Positions 28,321 through 37,393 of a DNA stretch of 64,000 nucleotides are shown one piece after another (position 1 is the stretch's first letter; each line of letters starts with the position of its first letter). Origin of the DNA: Allobosea robiniae (GTDB taxonomy: Bacteria > Pseudomonadota > Alphaproteobacteria > Rhizobiales > Beijerinckiaceae); NCBI RefSeq assembly GCF_900102525.1, contig NZ_FNBZ01000001.1, positions 186,001 to 250,000 of the forward strand, given 5' to 3'. The position numbers and the translations under genes were made by a program. Below the pieces are notes generated by a model. That model searched no databases. It was not told the origin of the DNA and was given only the letters and a program-made list of their open reading frames with translations.

Positions 28321-28404
28321 GGTTTCAGTTCCGTTCTGTATGCAGATGGTGATCCCGGATGACGCTTCGCGCCTCCGGGACGATCGAACAGGCGCGCCTC
28401 GCGC

Positions 28405-28692
28405 TTACTCGATCACCTTCGGCACCATGAAATAGTTGTCCTCGGAGGCCGGGGCGTTGGCGACGATCGCGTTGGCGATCTCGCCGTCATTGACCACGTC
28501 CTCGCGCTGCAAGATCGCCATCGGCGTCACCGAGGTCATCGGCTCGACGCCGTCGACATTCACCTCGTTGAGCTGCTCGACGAAGCCGAGAATGGCGTTG
28601 AGCTCGCCTTGCAGCTTGGGCAGATCGGCCTCCGGCACGGCGATGCGCGCGAGATGCGCGACGCGTTTGACGGTGGCGAGATCGACCGACAT
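28405..28692 (-). CDS. gatC: Aspartyl/glutamyl-tRNA amidotransferase subunit C
   Basis: Small stabilising subunit of the GatCAB amidotransferase, wrapping around GatA. The 95-aa protein is full length with [40 protein letters not shown] and the conserved tail [14 protein letters not shown], where PKV-E is the family ending. It is first in a two-gene unit with gatA. Confidence 0.95.
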   Translation of the reverse strand: MSVDLATVKRVAHLARIAVPEADLPKLQGELNAILGFVEQLNEVNVDGVEPMTSVTPMAILQREDVVNDGEIANAIVANAPASEDNYFMVPKVIE

Positions 28693-28806
28693 GGCGGACT
28701 CCTGAAGAGGGCGCGGATCACGCGCCGGAAAACGGTTCGCCGCGCTATAGCGCGGCGAACGGGCAAACGTAAATCAGCATTGAGCGATCAGGCCGGATTC
28801 TCCGGC

Positions 28807-29505
28807 TCAGATCGCGAAAGCCTCGCCCTTCTTCGGCAGGATCACGTCGATGCCACTGCCCTGCATGCCGGCGACGAAGGCGTCAGCATTCTGGTCGATG
28901 ATCGGGAAGGTGCCGTAATGGCTGGGGATCGCCAGCTTCGGCTTGACGAAGCGGGTCATGGCCAGAGCCGCAACCTTGCCGCCCATGGTGAAGCGGTCAC
29001 CGATCGGGCAGATACAGGCCTCGACGCCATGGATCTCGCTGAGCAGCGCCATGTCCGAGAAGATGTCGGTATCGCCCATGTGCCAGAGCGTCTTCTCACC
29101 CTTGGCCTTGATGATCGCGCCATTGGCGCTGCCGACGGGAACGTTGACGCCGCCCTCTCCCATGCCGGCCGAATGATCGGCGCGGGTGAGCGTGACGCTG
29201 AACGGGCCGAGACCAACCGTGCCGCCGGTGTTCATCGGCTGAAAGCTCTTGAGCCCCTGCGAGGCCAGATGCATGGCGAGGTCGTAGTTCGTGATGACGG
29301 TCGCACCGGTCTTCCCGGCGATATCGAGCGTGTCGCCGACATGGTCGCCATGGCCGTGGGTGACCAGGATATGGCTGACGCCCTTGGAGATCGCGGCGAC
29401 ATCGCCCTCGAAGGCCGGATTTCCGGTGAAGAACGGATCGATCAGGATGGCAGCGCCGTCGAGATCGACGCGGAAGGCGGAATGGCCGTACCAGGTGAGT
29501 TTCAT
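28807..29505 (-). CDS. UPF0173 metal-dependent hydrolase (metallo-beta-lactamase fold)
   Basis: A 232-aa hydrolase with the zinc-binding motif HGHGDH (50-55), further ligands in TRADHSAG and MGDTDIFSD, and the C-terminal [11 protein letters not shown]. The start [20 protein letters not shown] is the UPF0173 signature. The physiological substrate is not established. It stands alone upstream of gatC (114 bases) and divergent from ade, with 98 bases between. Confidence 0.9.
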   Translation of the reverse strand: MKLTWYGHSAFRVDLDGAAILIDPFFTGNPAFEGDVAAISKGVSHILVTHGHGDHVGDTLDIAGKTGATVITNYDLAMHLASQGLKSFQPMNTGGTVGLGPFSVTLTRADHSAGMGEGGVNVPVGSANGAIIKAKGEKTLWHMGDTDIFSDMALLSEIHGVEACICPIGDRFTMGGKVAALAMTRFVKPKLAIPSHYGTFPIIDQNADAFVAGMQGSGIDVILPKKGEAFAI

Positions 29506-29603
29506 GCGAAGGCTCCGGGCTTTCGAAATGCCGGCCTCTATCTAGGCCGATCCGGGCCGCCGACCAAGTCGACATTGCGGGCGGAGAGAGGCAGGCTGGC
29601 GCG

Positions 29604-31343
29604 ATGTCAAACCTACGGAATCGCCCCATGACCGACGCAGCCACGGTCTCCAGTCAAGAATTGGCCCGCCGGATCGCCCAGGGGCATGGCGACGAGCCGG
29701 CCGATCTCGTCATCAAGGGCGCGAGACTGCTCGACCTCGTCACCGGCGCGCTGGTCGAGAGCGATATCGCGATCTGCGGCGACACCATCGTCGGGACCTA
29801 CGGCACCTACGAAGGCAGGCGCGTCATCGACGCCAAGGGCCTGATCGCCGTGCCCGGTTTCATCGACACGCATCTGCACATCGAGTCCTCGCTGGTGACG
29901 CCGCTCGAATTCGAGCGCTGCGTGCTGCCGCATGGCGTCACCACCGCGATCTGCGACCCGCACGAGATTTCGAACGTGCTCGGCACCGAGGGCATCCGCT
30001 ATTTCCTCGCCTGCGCCGAGGCGATGCGGATGGATCTGCGCGTCAACCTGTCGAGCTGCGTGCCTGCGACGCATCTGGAGACCGCAGGCGCCCGACTCGA
30101 AGCCGCCGACCTGACGCCGATGATGGATCACCCCAAGGTGATCGGACTGGCCGAGTTCATGAATTTTCCGGGCGTGATCCATCGCGATCCCGGCTGCCTC
30201 GCCAAGCTCGCGGCCTTCTCGCATCGCCATATCGACGGCCATGCGCCGCTGGTGCGGGGTAAGGATCTCAACGCCTATCTCGCCGCCGGCATCCGCACCG
30301 ACCACGAGACGACCACCGCCGACGAGGCCCGCGAGAAGCTTGCCAAGGGCATGGCGATCCTGATCCGCGAGGGCTCGGTCTCGAAGGACCTGCATCAGTT
30401 GATCCCGCTGATCTCGCGCGACGCCTCGCCCTTCCTCGCCTTCTGCACCGATGACCGCAATCCGCTCGATATCGGCGAGGAGGGCCATCTCGACTACATG
30501 ATCCGCACCGCCATTGCCGAGGGTGCGGATGTTCTGGCGACCTATCGCATCGCCTCCTTGTCGGCGGCGCAGAATTTCGGGCTGTTCGATCGCGGCTTCA
30601 TCGGGCCGGGCAAGCGCGCCGATATCGTGCTGGTCGAGGACCTCGCCGCCTGCTCGGTGAAGCGGGTCCTGACCGGCGGCCGGCTGGTCGAGGAGTCTCT
30701 GTTCGCGGACCGGGCGACGATCGCGCCGGTCGGACTCGGCAGCGTGAAGAGCCGCAAGCTCACCCCGGCCGATTTCGCGGTGAAGGCCCGCGACGGCGAG
30801 ACGCCGGTGATCGGCGTGGTGCCCGGGCGGATCATCACCGAGCGGCTGGCGATGGCCCTGCCCTCGCACGACGGCGAGGCCCTGCCCGACCTCGCGCAGG
30901 ATGCGATCAAGGTCACGGTGATCGAGCGGCACGGCAAGAATGGCGGCATTGCGGGCGGCTTCGTCCATGGCTTCGGCATGAAGCGTGGCGCCATCGCCTC
31001 CTCCGTCGGCCATGACAGCCATAATCTCTGCGTCGTCGGCGTCGACGAGGCCTCGATGGCGGCTGCTGCCAACCGGCTGATCGAGATCGGCGGCGGCTTT
31101 GCCGTGGCCGATGGCGGCAAGGTCGCGGCGGAACTGGCCCTGCCGGTCGCCGGGCTGATGAGCGAGCAGCCCTTCGAGGCAGTCAGGCACGACCTTGAAA
31201 AGCTACGCGCCGCGGCGAAGGCGCTGGGCGTCGTGCTGGCCGAGCCCTTCCTGCAGGTCGCCTTCCTGACCCTGCCGGTGATCCCGCATCTCAAGATCAC
31301 CGACAAGGGGTTGGTCGATGTCGACCGGTTCGATTTCGTGTGA
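29604..31343 (+). CDS. ade: Adenine deaminase
   Basis: Converts adenine to hypoxanthine and ammonia in purine salvage. The 579-aa amidohydrolase carries the metal-binding HxH as H90 and H92 ([12 protein letters not shown]), plus [10 protein letters not shown], and the AdeC-type C-terminal domain with [20 protein letters not shown], a family signature. It could begin at the Met at 29628 ([10 protein letters not shown]), which removes eight residues. A lone gene, divergent from the UPF0173 hydrolase. Confidence 0.93.
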   Translation: MSNLRNRPMTDAATVSSQELARRIAQGHGDEPADLVIKGARLLDLVTGALVESDIAICGDTIVGTYGTYEGRRVIDAKGLIAVPGFIDTHLHIESSLVTPLEFERCVLPHGVTTAICDPHEISNVLGTEGIRYFLACAEAMRMDLRVNLSSCVPATHLETAGARLEAADLTPMMDHPKVIGLAEFMNFPGVIHRDPGCLAKLAAFSHRHIDGHAPLVRGKDLNAYLAAGIRTDHETTTADEAREKLAKGMAILIREGSVSKDLHQLIPLISRDASPFLAFCTDDRNPLDIGEEGHLDYMIRTAIAEGADVLATYRIASLSAAQNFGLFDRGFIGPGKRADIVLVEDLAACSVKRVLTGGRLVEESLFADRATIAPVGLGSVKSRKLTPADFAVKARDGETPVIGVVPGRIITERLAMALPSHDGEALPDLAQDAIKVTVIERHGKNGGIAGGFVHGFGMKRGAIASSVGHDSHNLCVVGVDEASMAAAANRLIEIGGGFAVADGGKVAAELALPVAGLMSEQPFEAVRHDLEKLRAAAKALGVVLAEPFLQVAFLTLPVIPHLKITDKGLVDVDRFDFV

Positions 31344-31664
31344 GCTTTTGATGGCGAGCTGGAACGCTTGCTGAGCGCGCAGCGTCCGCGTTGCGGCGAA
31401 CGCGGAGTTTTCGCTTGACGATGAATAGGGGCAGCGACAGTGTCGCGGGACATGCGCGGAAACCGGAACCTCTGTGATCGACGCCGACGCTGCTTCACAC
31501 AAGCGGCGGCTCTTCCGGCTGCGCGTCGATCAGTGCCCTTCCGCATGATGACAGCCTCACCGTAGGCTTCATCCGCCGAAGCGGCCCCCGGCCCGTGTTC
31601 CCGAACCTCCGCAGCCCTCGGCTCCGGGGGTTTTCTTTTGCCCGAACCCCAGAAGGACATCATC
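31344..31664. promoter_or_regulatory. Leader region of argC
   Basis: This 321-bp spacer holds a -35-like TTGACG at 31415, a tiny frame MMTASP at 31545-31565 without a clear ribosome site, a GCTTC/GAAGC hairpin at 31566-31582, and the intrinsic-terminator-like structure at 31604-31640. The order of elements is what an attenuator would look like, but a leader peptide rich in arginine codons is absent. Confidence 0.4.
31604..31640 (+). terminator. Terminator-like hairpin 25 bases before argC (possible attenuator)
   Basis: AACCTCCGCAGCC pairs with GGCTCCGGGGGTT across a CTC loop: 13 positions with one C-C mismatch and one T-G wobble. It is followed by TTCTTTTG, a proper U-tract. It sits between the argC ribosome site and any upstream promoter, with no gene to its left on the plus strand for over 260 bases. 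Confidence 0.65.
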
Positions 31665-32639
31665 ATGAGCATTCGCGTCGGCATTGTCGGGATCAGTGGC
31701 TTCGGCGGCGGCGAAGCATTGCGCCTGATCGCGAGCCACCCGTCTTTCGAGCTGGTCTACGCGGCCGGCGACAGCAGCGCCGGCAGCCGATTGGTGGATC
31801 GCTTCCCCGGTGTCCCGACCAAGCTGGCCGGACTGGTGATCGAGAAGTGGGAGCCTGCGACCTTACCGAAGCTCGACGTGCTCTTCGCGTCGCTGCCCAC
31901 GGGCGCCTCGGCCGACGCGCTGGCGCGCGTGCCCAAGGACGTTAAGATCGTCGATATCGGCGGTGACCACCGCTATGTCGAGGGCTGGGCATACGGCCTG
32001 GCCGACATCTGGCCGGCTGAGATCGAGGGCCGGACCCGCGTTGCCAACCCCGGCTGCTTTCCTGCGGCGACGCTGAACGCGCTGGCCCCGCTGCTGGTCA
32101 ACAAGCTGATCGAGCCCGGCAACATCGTGATCGACGTCAAGACGGGCATCTCCGGTGCCGGCCGGGGCGGCGACAGCAAGTTCGGCTATGCCGAGAGCAA
32201 CGAGAACCTGGTGCCCTATGGCCTGCTCAAGCATGTCCATATGCCCGAGATCGCCAAGACGATCGAACGGCTGAGCGGCGGCAGCGCGGCCGGGCTGGTG
32301 TTCACGCCCCATCTGGTGCCGATGACTCGCGGCATCCTCGCCACCATCTACTGCCGCGGCCGCGCCACCACGGACGAGTGCCTGGACGCGGCGCGGCGCT
32401 TCTATGCCGAGCGGGCGTTCGTCCGCGTGACCAACAAGCCACCGCAGACCAAATGGGCGACCGGCTCAAATCTCGCATTCGTCAGCTATGCGGCCGACCC
32501 GGAGCGCGACCTGATCATCGCGATGGGCGTGGTCGACAATCTCGGTAAAGGCGCAGCTGGTCAGGCGCTGCAGAATGCGAACCTGATCTGCGGTCTACCG
32601 GAAAGCACGGGCCTGGACGGCGCACCTGTCTGGCCATGA
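31665..32639 (+). CDS. argC: N-acetyl-gamma-glutamyl-phosphate reductase
   Basis: NADPH-dependent reduction of N-acetylglutamyl phosphate in arginine synthesis. The 324-aa protein has the Rossmann start RVGIVGISGFGGGEALRL, the catalytic C131 in RVANPGCFPAATLNAL, VIDVKTGISGAGRG and TPHLVPMTRGILATIY. The G-G-G-E replaces the common G-Y-T-G-x-E, as in a divergent subgroup. GAAGG precedes the Met at 31665. The gene is alone, with no argJ/argB nearby, and is preceded by a terminator-like hairpin. A second argC may exist elsewhere, and a lysine-type (LysY) role cannot be excluded. Confidence 0.88.
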   Translation: MSIRVGIVGISGFGGGEALRLIASHPSFELVYAAGDSSAGSRLVDRFPGVPTKLAGLVIEKWEPATLPKLDVLFASLPTGASADALARVPKDVKIVDIGGDHRYVEGWAYGLADIWPAEIEGRTRVANPGCFPAATLNALAPLLVNKLIEPGNIVIDVKTGISGAGRGGDSKFGYAESNENLVPYGLLKHVHMPEIAKTIERLSGGSAAGLVFTPHLVPMTRGILATIYCRGRATTDECLDAARRFYAERAFVRVTNKPPQTKWATGSNLAFVSYAADPERDLIIAMGVVDNLGKGAAGQALQNANLICGLPESTGLDGAPVWP

Positions 32640-32645
32640 AACGGG

Positions 32646-32676
32646 CCTCGAGGCGATTATTCAATCCGCCTCGAGG
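32646..32676. terminator. Hairpin between convergent argC and the dehydrogenase gene
   Basis: CCTCGAGGCG and CGCCTCGAGG form a 10-bp perfect stem around an 11-base AT-rich loop (ATTATTCAATC). It lies between two convergent genes. The lack of a U-tract on either strand makes it a weak terminator. Confidence 0.55.
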
Positions 32677-32721
32677 GTTGGCCAGGGGCGAAAGCCGTCG
32701 CTCCCGGCTGTCCAGATCGCC

Positions 32722-33654
32722 CTAAATCCGCTCGTCCAGCGCCGCCATGACCTTCTCGGCGACGAGCCCGGACACACGTCCGTTCGATTCCACCGTATTG
32801 CCGGCGATATGCGGCGTCAGGATCAGGTTCGGCGCGCCGGCGAAGACCTTGGCGGCGTCCTTGCCGAGCGGCTCCTGCTCGTAGGCATCGATCGCCGCGC
32901 CGCCGAGCTTGCCGGCCTTGAGCGCCTTCACCAGAGCCGCCTCGTCCAGAATGCCGCCGCGCGCCGTGTTGATCACGATCGCGTCCGGTTTCATCCGGGC
33001 GAAGGCCTTGGCGTCGATCATGCCGCGGGTTTCCGAGGTCAGCGGGACATGCAGGCTGATGATGTCGGCCTGCTCCAGCAATTCGTCGAGCTCCAGTCGC
33101 CGCACGCCGCTCCAGGCCGGATCATCGATGGGAAGGCGCGGATGGTAGGCAGCGACCTCCATCCCGATCGCGCGGGCATGGTGGGCGACGTCGCGGGCGA
33201 TGGAGCCGAAGCCGACGAGGCCCATCAGCTTGCCGGCGATCTCGCGGCCGATCAGCCTGGTCTTGGGAAACTCGCCGGCCAGCATCGCGGCATTGGCGTA
33301 ATAGGCGCCGCGCAGCAGGGCCATCGTCGTGCCGATGACATATTCGACGACGGAGAGGCTGTTGGCGCCGGTCGCCGGGAAGACGCGGATGCCACGGGCG
33401 GCGCAAGTCTCCATGTCGAGATTGTCGAGGCCGACGCCGAGGCGGCCGATGACCTTGAGCGCCCTCGCCGCTTCCAGCACCTTGCCACGCACCTGCGTCT
33501 GGTTGCGCACGATCACGGCCGGGACATCGGCGAAAAGCCGCGCCATCTCGTCGATATCGGCATAGAGCTCGGGGTCGTAATGGACCGCGAACCGCGCTTT
33601 CAGGTTGGCGAGAGCGGTGTCGTCGATGAACTCGGTGATGACGATATCGGTCAT
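32722..33654 (-). CDS. D-isomer-specific 2-hydroxyacid dehydrogenase (SerA-like)
   Basis: NAD-dependent oxidoreductase (310 aa) of the D-2-hydroxyacid dehydrogenase family. The NAD loop is LVGFGSIARDV (147-157), and the catalytic residues are R232 (NTARGGILDE), E261 (YEQEPL) and H282 (TPHIAGNT). The lid helix has GRLGVGLDNLD. It lacks the regulatory ACT domain of full SerA, so it is not the main phosphoglycerate dehydrogenase; sulfolactate-type or glyoxylate-type dehydrogenases are alternatives. It follows a GNAT gene with an ATGA overlap. Confidence 0.87.
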   Translation of the reverse strand: MTDIVITEFIDDTALANLKARFAVHYDPELYADIDEMARLFADVPAVIVRNQTQVRGKVLEAARALKVIGRLGVGLDNLDMETCAARGIRVFPATGANSLSVVEYVIGTTMALLRGAYYANAAMLAGEFPKTRLIGREIAGKLMGLVGFGSIARDVAHHARAIGMEVAAYHPRLPIDDPAWSGVRRLELDELLEQADIISLHVPLTSETRGMIDAKAFARMKPDAIVINTARGGILDEAALVKALKAGKLGGAAIDAYEQEPLGKDAAKVFAGAPNLILTPHIAGNTVESNGRVSGLVAEKVMAALDERI

Positions 33655-34235
33655 GATGCAGTGCTGACGCTGAAACGGAGGCGTTGATCGGGGCCGTAGA
33701 GCGGCGCGACGAAGGTCTCGACCAGCCGCCCGCCATTCTTCTCGATGATGCGGCGCGAGGCCTGGTTGGTCGCGTCGCAGGTGATGCTGATCTCGGGCAG
33801 CCCGGCTTCGCGCGCCACGCCGAGCATCGCCGCAAGCGCCGCCGTCGCGTAGCCGCGCCCGGCGAAGGCCGGCAGGATGGTGTAGCCGACATGGCCGAGC
33901 ACATGCTCCGGCAGGGCGAGGATCGGGCGACCCGCCGCATCCTCCTGCCAGCGCAGGTTGATCGAACCGATGAAGGGCCGCTCGGGACGATCCTCGGCGA
34001 AGATCCAGCGCGTCGGGCCGGGAATGCGGTCGACCTCGCGGCCATCCGGCAGGCGGATGCGGCCGGGGCCGCCACGGATCTCGGCGAGGAAAGCGTCGGG
34101 ATCGGCGGCAATGGCAGCGAGATGCTCGGGCGCGACGTTGCGCGTCGTATTCGGCGACCAGCCGCCGCGCAACGCCGCCTGATAGGCGCCAAGCAGGTGC
34201 TTGTCGGGAACATGGAGCGAGATGCGCGCCGGCAC
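33651..34235 (-). CDS. GNAT-family N-acetyltransferase (RimJ/RimL type)
   Basis: A 194-aa acetyltransferase. Coenzyme-A loop AFAGRGYATAALAAMLGVAR and motif B (ITCDATNQASRRIIEKNGGR) match the RimJ/RimL subgroup, which acetylates ribosomal or other N-termini, or small-molecule amines. The start MPARISLHVPDKHLLGAYQA has no export signal. Its stop overlaps the start of the downstream dehydrogenase gene by 4 bases, so the two are probably cotranscribed and coupled. Confidence 0.88.
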   Translation of the reverse strand: MPARISLHVPDKHLLGAYQAALRGGWSPNTTRNVAPEHLAAIAADPDAFLAEIRGGPGRIRLPDGREVDRIPGPTRWIFAEDRPERPFIGSINLRWQEDAAGRPILALPEHVLGHVGYTILPAFAGRGYATAALAAMLGVAREAGLPEISITCDATNQASRRIIEKNGGRLVETFVAPLYGPDQRLRFSVSTAS

Positions 34236-34404
34236 GGTACTATCCTTTATGCGGCAACGCCGCTTTTCAAGCGCGCGGATATAGCCTGATAGCCGGCGAT
34301 GCGCGATGGCTTCCGCGCTACAGCCGCCGGGAACTCGTCATTCTCCGGGCGCATCGGAAAAGGTATCGCTCGCGAGGCCGGCCGGCGCGTGATACCGCCA
34401 TGCC

Positions 34405-34911
34405 ATGACCAGCGCCGTCGTCCCGCTCGAAGCCTTCCTCGACCTGCCGGCGCATGCCCGGCTGCTCGGGCTCGATCTCGGCAGCAAGACGATCGGGCTG
34501 GCGCTCTCGGATGTGGAGCGGCAGATCGCGACGCCGCTGGAGACGATCCAGCGGGTCAAGTTCGGGCTCGATGCAGCAGCGCTGCTGAAGATCGCCGGCA
34601 AGCACCAGGTCGCCGGGCTGGTCATCGGCCTGCCGCTCAACATGGACGGCACGGAAGGACCGCGCGTGCAGTCGACCCGCGCCTTCGTGCGCAATCTCAT
34701 TCCCCTCACCGAACTGCCGATCGTGTTCTGGGACGAGCGCATGTCGACGCTTGCCGTGACGCGGACCCTGCTCGATGCCGACGCCTCGCGCGCCAAGCGC
34801 GCCGCCGTCGTCGACAAGATGGCGGCCGCCTATATCCTGCAAGGCGCGCTCGACCGGCTGGGCCGGCTCGGACCGCAGGAGGATGGCGAAGACGAAAGCC
34901 AATACGACTGA
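34405..34911 (+). CDS. ruvX: Putative Holliday junction resolvase RuvX/YqgF
   Basis: RNase-H-fold nuclease of the YqgF family, implicated in resolving recombination intermediates and in pre-16S rRNA 5' end processing. The 168-aa protein shows [17 protein letters not shown] with catalytic D24, [35 protein letters not shown] and the third acidic region [20 protein letters not shown]. The protein is standard in length. It is divergent from the RimJ-type gene. Confidence 0.92.
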   Translation: MTSAVVPLEAFLDLPAHARLLGLDLGSKTIGLALSDVERQIATPLETIQRVKFGLDAAALLKIAGKHQVAGLVIGLPLNMDGTEGPRVQSTRAFVRNLIPLTELPIVFWDERMSTLAVTRTLLDADASRAKRAAVVDKMAAAYILQGALDRLGRLGPQEDGEDESQYD

Positions 34912-34980
34912 AGGCCGCCCGCCGGATGGCGAAGCGGCCTTCTGGAAAGCCGTCCTTGCCGGCGTCGCGCCAGCCTGGAC

Positions 34981-35340
34981 CTATTGGAAGATCTGGCCGC
35001 GCTTGAACGCCTTCTTCTGCGCCTCGCGCTCGTTCTTGACCGCGCGCTTTTGCTCTTCAAGGCTCATCCCGGCTATCGGATTCTGCGTGCGGCGACCGTA
35101 GCCACCGCGCCCGTCGTCCCGGCCGAAACGCGAGCCACGATCATCGTCACGCCAGGAGTCGCGGCGTTCATAGCCGTTGCGTTGATAGCCGTTGCGGTCA
35201 TAGCCGTTGCGTTCCTGGCCACGGCGCTCGTAGCCGTTGCCCTGGCCGCCGTAATACTGGGCGACGGCCGGCTGAGCGGAAGCCCAGGCCAGCGCGACCA
35301 GACCGAGGCTTGCGACCAGTGTCTGTCGAAGCGATTTCAT
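34981..35340 (-). CDS. Secreted low-complexity protein with NGY repeats
   Basis: A 119-aa protein with a signal peptide (SLRQTLVASLGLVALAWASA, end PAVAQ). Behind it lies a Tyr/Gly/Arg-rich region with repeated GYDRNGYQRNGYERR units, encoded by a tandem DNA repeat near 35170-35240. The C-terminal part (QNPIAGMSLEEQKRAVKNER) is a charged helix. It is likely periplasmic or surface associated. The Met at 35340 is chosen for the signal peptide. Function unknown. Confidence 0.72.
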   Translation of the reverse strand: MKSLRQTLVASLGLVALAWASAQPAVAQYYGGQGNGYERRGQERNGYDRNGYQRNGYERRDSWRDDDRGSRFGRDDGRGGYGRRTQNPIAGMSLEEQKRAVKNEREAQKKAFKRGQIFQ

Positions 35341-35414
35341 CGTGGCGATACCCCCATCGGAAAGTCCATGACCGCGCTTCATGACGCCAAATCCCAAATA
35401 TATCGTCACACAGA

Positions 35415-35440
35415 AAGGCCCGCGCGACGGCGCGGGCCTT
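35415..35440. terminator. Intrinsic terminator after the YGY-rich secreted protein
   Basis: AAGGCCCGCGC, loop GACG, GCGCGGGCCTT form a perfect 11-bp stem 22 bases past the stop codon of the leftward gene at 35463. On the minus strand TTCTGTGTG follows, a weak U-tract. Confidence 0.65.
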
Positions 35441-35462
35441 GCCGGTCTAGCTGCGATCGATC

Positions 35463-35852
35463 TCAGCGATAGTCGCGGAAATCATAGGGCTGATAGCCAT
35501 AGGGGGCGTAGTAGCGCCTCGGCGCGACATAGACCGGCGCCGGCGGCGCATAATAGCCATCGTCGTAATAGTAGCTCGGCCCCGCATAAGCATTCCTGTT
35601 GGCCGCGATCGCCGCGGCCCCGAGGATGCCGAGACCGATCGCACCGGCAACCGCCGCGCCGCGCGACGAGCCGCGCCAATGGCCACGATAGCCGTGACGG
35701 TAGCGATACTGCGTATATTCGGCCTGGGCCTTGTCGAGGCGCGCCGCGTCGAAGCCGCGCGTTTCGGCCGCCATGGCGGGAACGGCAAAGCTGCCTGCGG
35801 CAACGCTCGCGGCGGTCAGCGCAACAGCGACTTTCTTCTTCAGAGACATCAT
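35463..35852 (-). CDS. Secreted Tyr/Gly-rich hypothetical protein
   Basis: A 129-aa protein starting MMSLKKKVAVALTAASVAAG (signal, cleavage near AMAAE). The mature part has AEYTQYRYRHGYRGHWRG, a glycine/alanine hydrophobic segment (GAAVAGAIGLGILGAAAIAA, glycine-zipper-like) and a Tyr/Pro-rich tail (YYYDDGYYAPPAPVYVAPRR). AAGGAG stands 8 bases before the start. Glycine-zipper exported proteins of this type are common in Rhizobiales; the function is unknown. It ends at the hairpin at 35415-35440. Confidence 0.75.
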   Translation of the reverse strand: MMSLKKKVAVALTAASVAAGSFAVPAMAAETRGFDAARLDKAQAEYTQYRYRHGYRGHWRGSSRGAAVAGAIGLGILGAAAIAANRNAYAGPSYYYDDGYYAPPAPVYVAPRRYYAPYGYQPYDFRDYR

Positions 35853-36100
35853 GACGGCATCTCCTTTCACGAGATCACCCAATGTTGGAGCCAGCATGGG
35901 GCAATCCGGTTGAATGGGACCTGAACCAATCGCGGCAGCATTGCGGCAGGGACAGGACGGTCCTTCTCCCGCGCCCTTGCCGGCCACGAGCGGGCATGAC
36001 AGGGACAGGTCAGTTCGACAGTAAAACGGCTGCCCATCTCCATTGTTCCCGACAGCCTCTCGCCACGGCCTCCTGCCCCGCCCTCGTTTCCGGCCCCTCC

Positions 36101-37015
36101 ATGCTCGATAGCCTGATCGCCGTCTTCCTCGTCATCGCGACGGGCTGGTTTTTGAAGGCGCGCAACATCGTCTCGCCGGCGCATTGGATCGGCGTCGAGC
36201 GCCTGACCTACCAGGTCCTGTTTCCGGCGGTGGTGATCCATACGCTGGCCATGGCCGACCTGCGCAGCGTTCCGGTCCTCGGCATGGGCGCGAGCCTCGT
36301 CCTCGCCATCCTCAGCGTCGCCGCCCTGCTCCTGCTCGCCCGCCCGCTGCTGGCGCAGGCCGGTATCGGGGGACCGGCCTTCACCTCGATCTTCCAGGGC
36401 TCGGTGCGCTGGAACAGCTTCGTCGGCCTCGCGCTGGCGGCCGGCCTGCAGGGCCGCACCGGCACGACGCTGATGGCGATCGCCGTCGCCACGATGATCC
36501 CGCTGCTCAACGTCATGTGCGTCTTCGTGCTCGCCCGGTTCGCCAGCGGCAAGCCGATGAGCCTGAGCGCGATGATCCGCTCGATTCTCTACAACCCCTT
36601 CATCTGGTCCTCGGCGGTCGGCCTCGTGTTCAACCAGGTGCAGTGGCTGCTGCCCACCGCCTTCACCGGCTATCTCGACGTACTCGGGCGCGCCTCGCTC
36701 GGCATCGGGCTGCTCGTGGTCGGCTCGGCGCTCGACCTCGACCGCCTGGCCCGGCCGCGGCTGGCGCATGCCGTTGCCGTCGGGCTCAAGCTCGCGGTCA
36801 TGCCGGTGCTGGCCTGGCTCTATGCCGGCTGGTTCGGCGTCACCGGCCCGGCCCTTGCGATGACAGTGGTCGCAGGCGCCGTCCCGACGGCCACCGCCGC
36901 GTATTTCCTGGCGCGCGATCTCGGCGGCGACGCACCGCTGATGGCCGAGATCACGACGCTGCAGACGCTGCTCGCCCTGGCGACGCTTCCGGCAGCGGTC
37001 TTTCTTCTGGCATAG
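36101..37015 (+). CDS. AEC-family transporter (auxin efflux carrier-like permease)
   Basis: A 304-aa, ten-helix inner-membrane protein of the AEC family (PIN/MdcF relatives). It begins MLDSLIAVFLVIATGWFLKA, then LTYQVLFPAVVIHTLAMAD. The crossover asparagine region is LYNPFIWSSAVGLVFNQ, and the C-terminal half repeats LAMTVVAGAVPTATAAYFLA. Start at 36101 is chosen because the upstream open frame is not hydrophobic. The substrate, probably an organic acid, is unknown. No partner genes are adjacent. Confidence 0.88.
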   Translation: MLDSLIAVFLVIATGWFLKARNIVSPAHWIGVERLTYQVLFPAVVIHTLAMADLRSVPVLGMGASLVLAILSVAALLLLARPLLAQAGIGGPAFTSIFQGSVRWNSFVGLALAAGLQGRTGTTLMAIAVATMIPLLNVMCVFVLARFASGKPMSLSAMIRSILYNPFIWSSAVGLVFNQVQWLLPTAFTGYLDVLGRASLGIGLLVVGSALDLDRLARPRLAHAVAVGLKLAVMPVLAWLYAGWFGVTGPALAMTVVAGAVPTATAAYFLARDLGGDAPLMAEITTLQTLLALATLPAAVFLLA

Positions 37016-37043
37016 TATACGGAAACTTGAAATTCATTCATAA

Positions 37044-37062
37044 ATGCAATCTATGATTGCAT
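37044..37062. promoter_or_regulatory. Perfect 7-bp inverted repeat in an AT-rich patch
   Basis: ATGCAAT-CTATG-ATTGCAT is a perfect dyad with a 5-base spacer in an AT-rich patch (37010-37070) of an otherwise GC-rich sequence. It lies about 67 bases upstream of the small gene at 37129, as expected for an operator of a dimeric regulator or a promoter-embedded site. Confidence 0.5.
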
Positions 37063-37128
37063 ATCTGTCCGGGAAGCAAAGCCCGCCGGACGAGTCGATC
37101 CCCGATTATGCGAGGGAATCCATTCGCC

Positions 37129-37377
37129 ATGAAACACAAAGTCTCCAAGCTGGTCGCACTTGAGCCCGATCCGGGAGGGCACGGCGAAGACGATATTCCC
37201 AGCCGGCCAATGTCGCCGCTGGAGGCCGCCTGCTTCATCGAGGGGATGGCGGCGGAACTCCGCGCCATGGCCCGCGATGCCAGGCTCAGCGCCCTCAGCT
37301 ACTTTCTCGAAATGGCCAGAATCGAGGCGTCGGCGGAAGTCGAGCGACTGGCATCGCCGCGCAGCGAGCGTCATTGA
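37129..37377 (+). CDS. Small hypothetical protein
   Basis: An 82-aa protein with no signal or membrane helix. The N-terminus is acidic/polar, and the C-terminal half is a helix-rich sequence (PLEAACFIEGMAAELRAMAR and then LSALSYFLEMARIEASAEVE) of a type common in small Rhizobiales proteins of unknown function. AGGG precedes the chosen Met by about 12 bases; an upstream Met at 37108 (MRGNPFAM) is possible. It converges with dprA, 16 bases away. An AT-rich inverted repeat lies upstream at 37044-37062. Confidence 0.55.
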   Translation: MKHKVSKLVALEPDPGGHGEDDIPSRPMSPLEAACFIEGMAAELRAMARDARLSALSYFLEMARIEASAEVERLASPRSERH

Positions 37378-37393
37378 AACCGGCCGGGCCGGT

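Noticed and set aside
31545..31565. Leader peptide MMTASP before argC
   Set aside because: No ribosome site and no arginine codons, so it is not listed as a gene; kept only as part of the possible attenuator.
35170..35240. Short tandem DNA repeat that might suggest CRISPR
   Set aside because: The repeats are in frame inside a coding sequence (GYDRNGYQRNGYERR) and have no unique spacers.
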